DNA from: Opitutia bacterium
Lineage (GTDB): Bacteria > Verrucomicrobiota > Verrucomicrobiia > Opitutales > JANYDI01
NCBI GenBank assembly: GCA_025363695.1
Contig: JANYDI010000166.1
Span: forward strand, 1-5,000
Length of the DNA: 5,000 nucleotides
Direction: 5' to 3'
Below the pieces are notes generated by a model that saw only the letters and a program-made list of their open reading frames with translations, was not told where the DNA came from and did no database searches. This document shows positions 4,382 to 5,000 of this stretch, piece by piece (position 1 is the first letter of the stretch; the number at the start of each line of letters is the position of its first letter). A program made the translations under genes and the position numbers.

Positions 4382-5000
4382 TACTTTTCCTTTGCGGTCG
4401 TGGGTAACCTGGGCGTGGATGATTTTGTTGGAAATCAGATTACGAGCTTGGATCACGTCGCCTTTGGTGCCGTTTTCTAGGGCCATGGCTTTCATGCAAA
4501 TGTGTAATTGGCCTTCTTCGGCAATGACGTCAAAGATTTCGCCTCTGCGGATGAGGGGTTTGGCGGCGATGTCGCTTTGGGTCAGGGGTCGTTTGGCAGG
4601 CAAGCGTCGTGTGAGTTCGTAGTCGGCAAAGGGGGCATCGAGGGCAACCAGTTCCCCGCGTGAGCGTAAAGTGTCGACCCGTTTGGCCACAAAAAGGTGA
4701 GGCTCTAAGGCGGTACCGCGCTTGAGGTCGCCTTTGCTCATCCAGCCTTCTTGCCAAAGCGAGCAACGCACGCCCACGACAAAGGGCCCCAGTTTGAGGG
4801 GGCCGCAAGCAAGCTCAAAGCGTACGGTCATGTAGCTGGCTAGGGCATCATTGATGTTATTAATCATCTTCAAAGACCATTCCCGTTGAGGAAGTGCCAA
4901 GGGGGCCCAATTGCGACTCAGCTGCACTTCCAGATCTCCATTGGGCATATAGGCCTCCTTGATCGCATGATGTAACGACTCTATAAGTTCCGTGCCATTG
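4373..5000 (-). CDS. flgA: P-ring assembly chaperone FlgA (5' end outside window)
   Basis: FlgA is the periplasmic chaperone that helps FlgI assemble into the P ring. The frame is open from the right edge (4999) to TAG 4375-4373, giving 208 visible residues. The sequence GDLEVQLSRNWAPLALP is typical of the middle of FlgA. The C-terminal half carries the SAF-like domain: KRGTALEPHLFVAKRVD, YELTRRLPAKRPLTQSDI, KPLIRRGEIFDVIAEEGQL and the closing KGDVIQARNLISNKIIHAQV. An ATG at 4948 has a good Shine-Dalgarno 5 bases upstream (AAGGAGG, 4960-4954). However, the frame continues upstream with ELIESLHHAIKEAY, and a start at 4948 would give no signal peptide, so I take the true start to lie beyond the window. 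The last codons (PF-stop) lie in the arm of palindrome C, so the native C-terminus may have been altered. Confidence 0.92.
   Translation of the reverse strand, partial: NGTELIESLHHAIKEAYMPNGDLEVQLSRNWAPLALPQREWSLKMINNINDALASYMTVRFELACGPLKLGPFVVGVRCSLWQEGWMSKGDLKRGTALEPHLFVAKRVDTLRSRGELVALDAPFADYELTRRLPAKRPLTQSDIAAKPLIRRGEIFDVIAEEGQLHICMKAMALENGTKGDVIQARNLISNKIIHAQVTHDRKGKVPF

Noticed and set aside
4530..4808. 92-codon minus-strand ORF, arginine- and proline-rich
   Set aside because: It is out of frame inside flgA, whose frame gives recognisable SAF-domain sequence; its composition is that of a GC-rich shadow.
4946..4960. AAGGAGG plus ATG at 4948 as the true start of flgA
   Set aside because: The spacing is good, but the same frame stays open with sensible sequence upstream to the edge, and the short form would have no signal peptide for a periplasmic chaperone. 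It could still be an internal start.

Overview
The window most likely comes from a Gram-negative, host-associated bacterium, and I favour a flagellated member of the Chlamydiota (Parachlamydiales-like); this is inference. Two things point that way. First, the left end encodes an F-box-like protein with cysteine-containing leucine-rich repeats, a eukaryote-like class known to be massively expanded in amoeba-associated chlamydiae. Second, the rest is a flagellar P-ring/L-ring operon in the order flgA-flgH-flgI-flgJ-flgN, with a small stand-alone rod-binding FlgJ and FlgN directly after it. Gammaproteobacteria such as Legionella usually have a two-domain FlgJ followed by flgK, so that layout argues against them. 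Flagellar genes have been reported in some marine and environmental chlamydiae. Nothing here (no 16S, no chlamydial marker) proves the assignment.

All real genes lie on the minus strand. Read 5'->3' on that strand they are: flgA (4373-5000, running off the right edge), a 308-bp gap full of hairpins, flgH (3456-4064), flgI (2273-3448, 7 bases after flgH), flgJ (1935-2280, overlapping flgI by 8 bases and split by a one-base frame change) and flgN (1468-1938, sharing ATGA with the end of flgJ). After a 562-bp stretch of palindromic repeats comes the F-box/LRR gene (1-905, running off the left edge). The genes together supply the periplasmic side of the flagellar basal body: FlgA chaperones P-ring assembly, FlgI forms the P ring, FlgH forms the L ring, FlgJ is the rod-binding factor and FlgN is the chaperone for hook-associated proteins.

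The non-coding DNA is the unusual part. Positions 921-1270 form a 350-bp nearly symmetrical palindromic element with 19-bp terminal inverted repeats. Positions 1286-1409 and 4269-4381 are two related large palindromes whose outer arms differ but whose cores share GGACAAGGAA...GTCC and a nested hairpin. A third, AT-rich hairpin lies at 4150-4201. A 36-bp GC-rich unit (1410-1445 and 4111-4146) lies beside each palindrome cluster. The arm of one palindrome supplies the stop codon and last residues of flgA.

The strongest leads are the frame-split flgJ, whose second half is kept in frame down to an ATGA overlap with flgN, and this family of composite palindromes between and inside flagellar genes.
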